A stretch of 64,000 bases of DNA from an uncultured bacterium. GTDB lineage: Bacteria > Myxococcota_A > Bradymonadia > UBA7976 > VGTA01. The stretch's first letter is position 1. Every line of letters starts with the position of its first letter. The notes under the pieces were generated by a model. The model had not been told where the DNA came from, made no database searches, and saw nothing but the letters and a program-made list of their open reading frames with translations. This document shows, piece after piece, positions 63,307 to 64,000 of the stretch. Location: positions 186,001-250,000 of the forward strand of contig CALSSE010000011.1 of NCBI GenBank assembly GCA_943788935.1, given 5' to 3'. Made by a program: the position numbers and the translations under genes.

Positions 63307-64000
63307 TCAACACTCTATTACAGTTAAGGCGAGCCCTCCTCGGGCGGTCTCTTTATATTTAGAGCTCATATCAGCGCCGGTGCGTCTCATGGTCTCGATC
63401 ACTTTATCGAGGCTCACTTTATGAGACCCATCCCCACAGAGCGCTAGACGAGCGGCGTTGATCGCTTTCACAGCTCCCATGGCGTTACGCTCGATACAGG
63501 GCACTTGGACCAAGCCTCCCCAAGGGTCACAAGTTAAACCTAAGTTATGCTCCATACCTACTTCGGCAGCGTTACACACTTTCTCTGGGGTCCCCCCCAT
63601 CACCTCGGTGAGTGCTCCAGCCGCCATAGAACAAGCGACTCCGACCTCTCCTTGACAGCCGACCTCTGCACCGGAGATGGAGGCGTTCATTTTATAAAGA
63701 CCACCGATCGCTGCAGCGGTCAGTAGGAAACGCATAATCCCCTCTTCGTCCGGAGCAGGAGTGAAGTGATCATAGTAGCTTAGGACGGAGGGTATTATTC
63801 CAGCTGCGCCATTGGTTGGGGCGGTCACAACCCTACCTCCCGCGGCATTCTCTTCATTCACAGCTAAGGCCCAGAGGTTAACCCAGTCTAAGGCACCGAT
63901 TGGATCAACTTGTAAATTATTTTGTACCTTAAGGCGTCTCTTCAAACTCGCGGCTCTCCTCTTTACCTTGAGGCCTCCCGGTAAGATTCCCTCAGTCCTG
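63307..64000 (-). CDS. L-serine dehydratase, C-terminal part (N-terminus outside window)
   Basis: The frame is open from the stop at 63307 to the window edge (about 231 codons). An internal TTG at 63945 is not the start, because [15 protein letters not shown] upstream is conserved family sequence. Diagnostic motifs follow: [55 protein letters not shown] and [16 protein letters not shown]. The three Cys of the iron-sulfur cluster (in EVGCQGE, LTCDPW and VPCIER) are present. It deaminates serine to pyruvate. Whether it is the single-chain SdaA form cannot be seen here, though the continuous linker favours it. Confidence 0.93.
   Translation of the reverse strand, partial: RTEGILPGGLKVKRRAASLKRRLKVQNNLQVDPIGALDWVNLWALAVNEENAAGGRVVTAPTNGAAGIIPSVLSYYDHFTPAPDEEGIMRFLLTAAAIGGLYKMNASISGAEVGCQGEVGVACSMAAGALTEVMGGTPEKVCNAAEVGMEHNLGLTCDPWGGLVQVPCIERNAMGAVKAINAARLALCGDGSHKVSLDKVIETMRRTGADMSSKYKETARGGLALTVIEC

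Noticed and set aside
63307..63945. A complete 212-residue serine dehydratase starting at 63945
   Set aside because: Conserved family sequence continues upstream to the window edge, so that start is internal.

Overview
The window reads like chromosomal DNA of a predatory or social delta-type bacterium, most likely the Myxococcota/Bradymonadales side of the former Deltaproteobacteria. This is inferred from gene content, not from a marker tree. The signs are many long lipoproteins, calcium-binding CDGxDNDCDG (MopE-type) repeats, FGE-sulfatase domains, a kinase-like/FGE fusion, Cys-rich secreted proteins with a MYXO-CTERM-like tail, an exosortase, an FHA-GAF-cyclase, and GC close to 50 percent. 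I see no tRNA, rRNA, insertion sequence, phage gene or CRISPR array.

Layout. 1-4300: surface lipoproteins and a coiled-coil protein, all on the minus strand; the first is an open frame running off the left edge, and one lipoprotein carries a frameshift inside a 12-bp repeat. 4380-12260: a membrane protein of unknown role, then a minus-strand unit of FHA-GAF-adenylate cyclase, Pro-rich repeat lipoprotein and JmjC-type oxygenase, followed by a thiolase-family protein and a metallophosphoesterase. 12300-12740: a strongly structured non-coding RNA candidate on the minus strand with its own promoter and terminator. 12800-19400 (plus): a secreted six-repeat Cys protein, a pseudokinase-FGE fusion and a fusion of a nitronate-monooxygenase-like barrel with an acyl-CoA-ligase-like enzyme. 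19511-19972: 32 exact-length copies of a 14-bp intergenic repeat. 20000-34700: RsuA, a stalked Cys-rich lipoprotein, a DUF938 methyltransferase, a 1180-residue MopE-like/FGE lipoprotein, a 1414-residue helical-repeat protein ending in about 19 QDEP repeats, and an M16-like protein without catalytic residues.

34800-64000 mixes housekeeping and accessory genes. Housekeeping: prmA, rsmE, fbp, aroC, cobalamin adenosyltransferase, rny, 5-formyl-THF cyclo-ligase, zapA, xthA, sdaA. Accessory: a zinc-finger ParA with a partner carrying a possible ribbon-helix-helix domain; an apparent four-gene operon of DUF4388/TPR/membrane protein, degenerate receiver, zinc-ribbon protein and exosortase; a large lipase-like lipoprotein; a DHH phosphoesterase; a triheme protein; and a matrixin-type protease with a sorting-signal-like tail.

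Themes. Low-complexity protein stalks encoded by short in-frame DNA repeats occur in at least six genes, mostly lipoproteins. Several enzyme-like proteins have lost catalytic residues (kinase, M16 peptidase, receiver, possibly the lipase-like protein). The best candidates for something undescribed are the exosortase operon, the zinc-finger ParA pair, the barrel-ligase fusion, the RNA at 12310-12736 and the 14-bp array.
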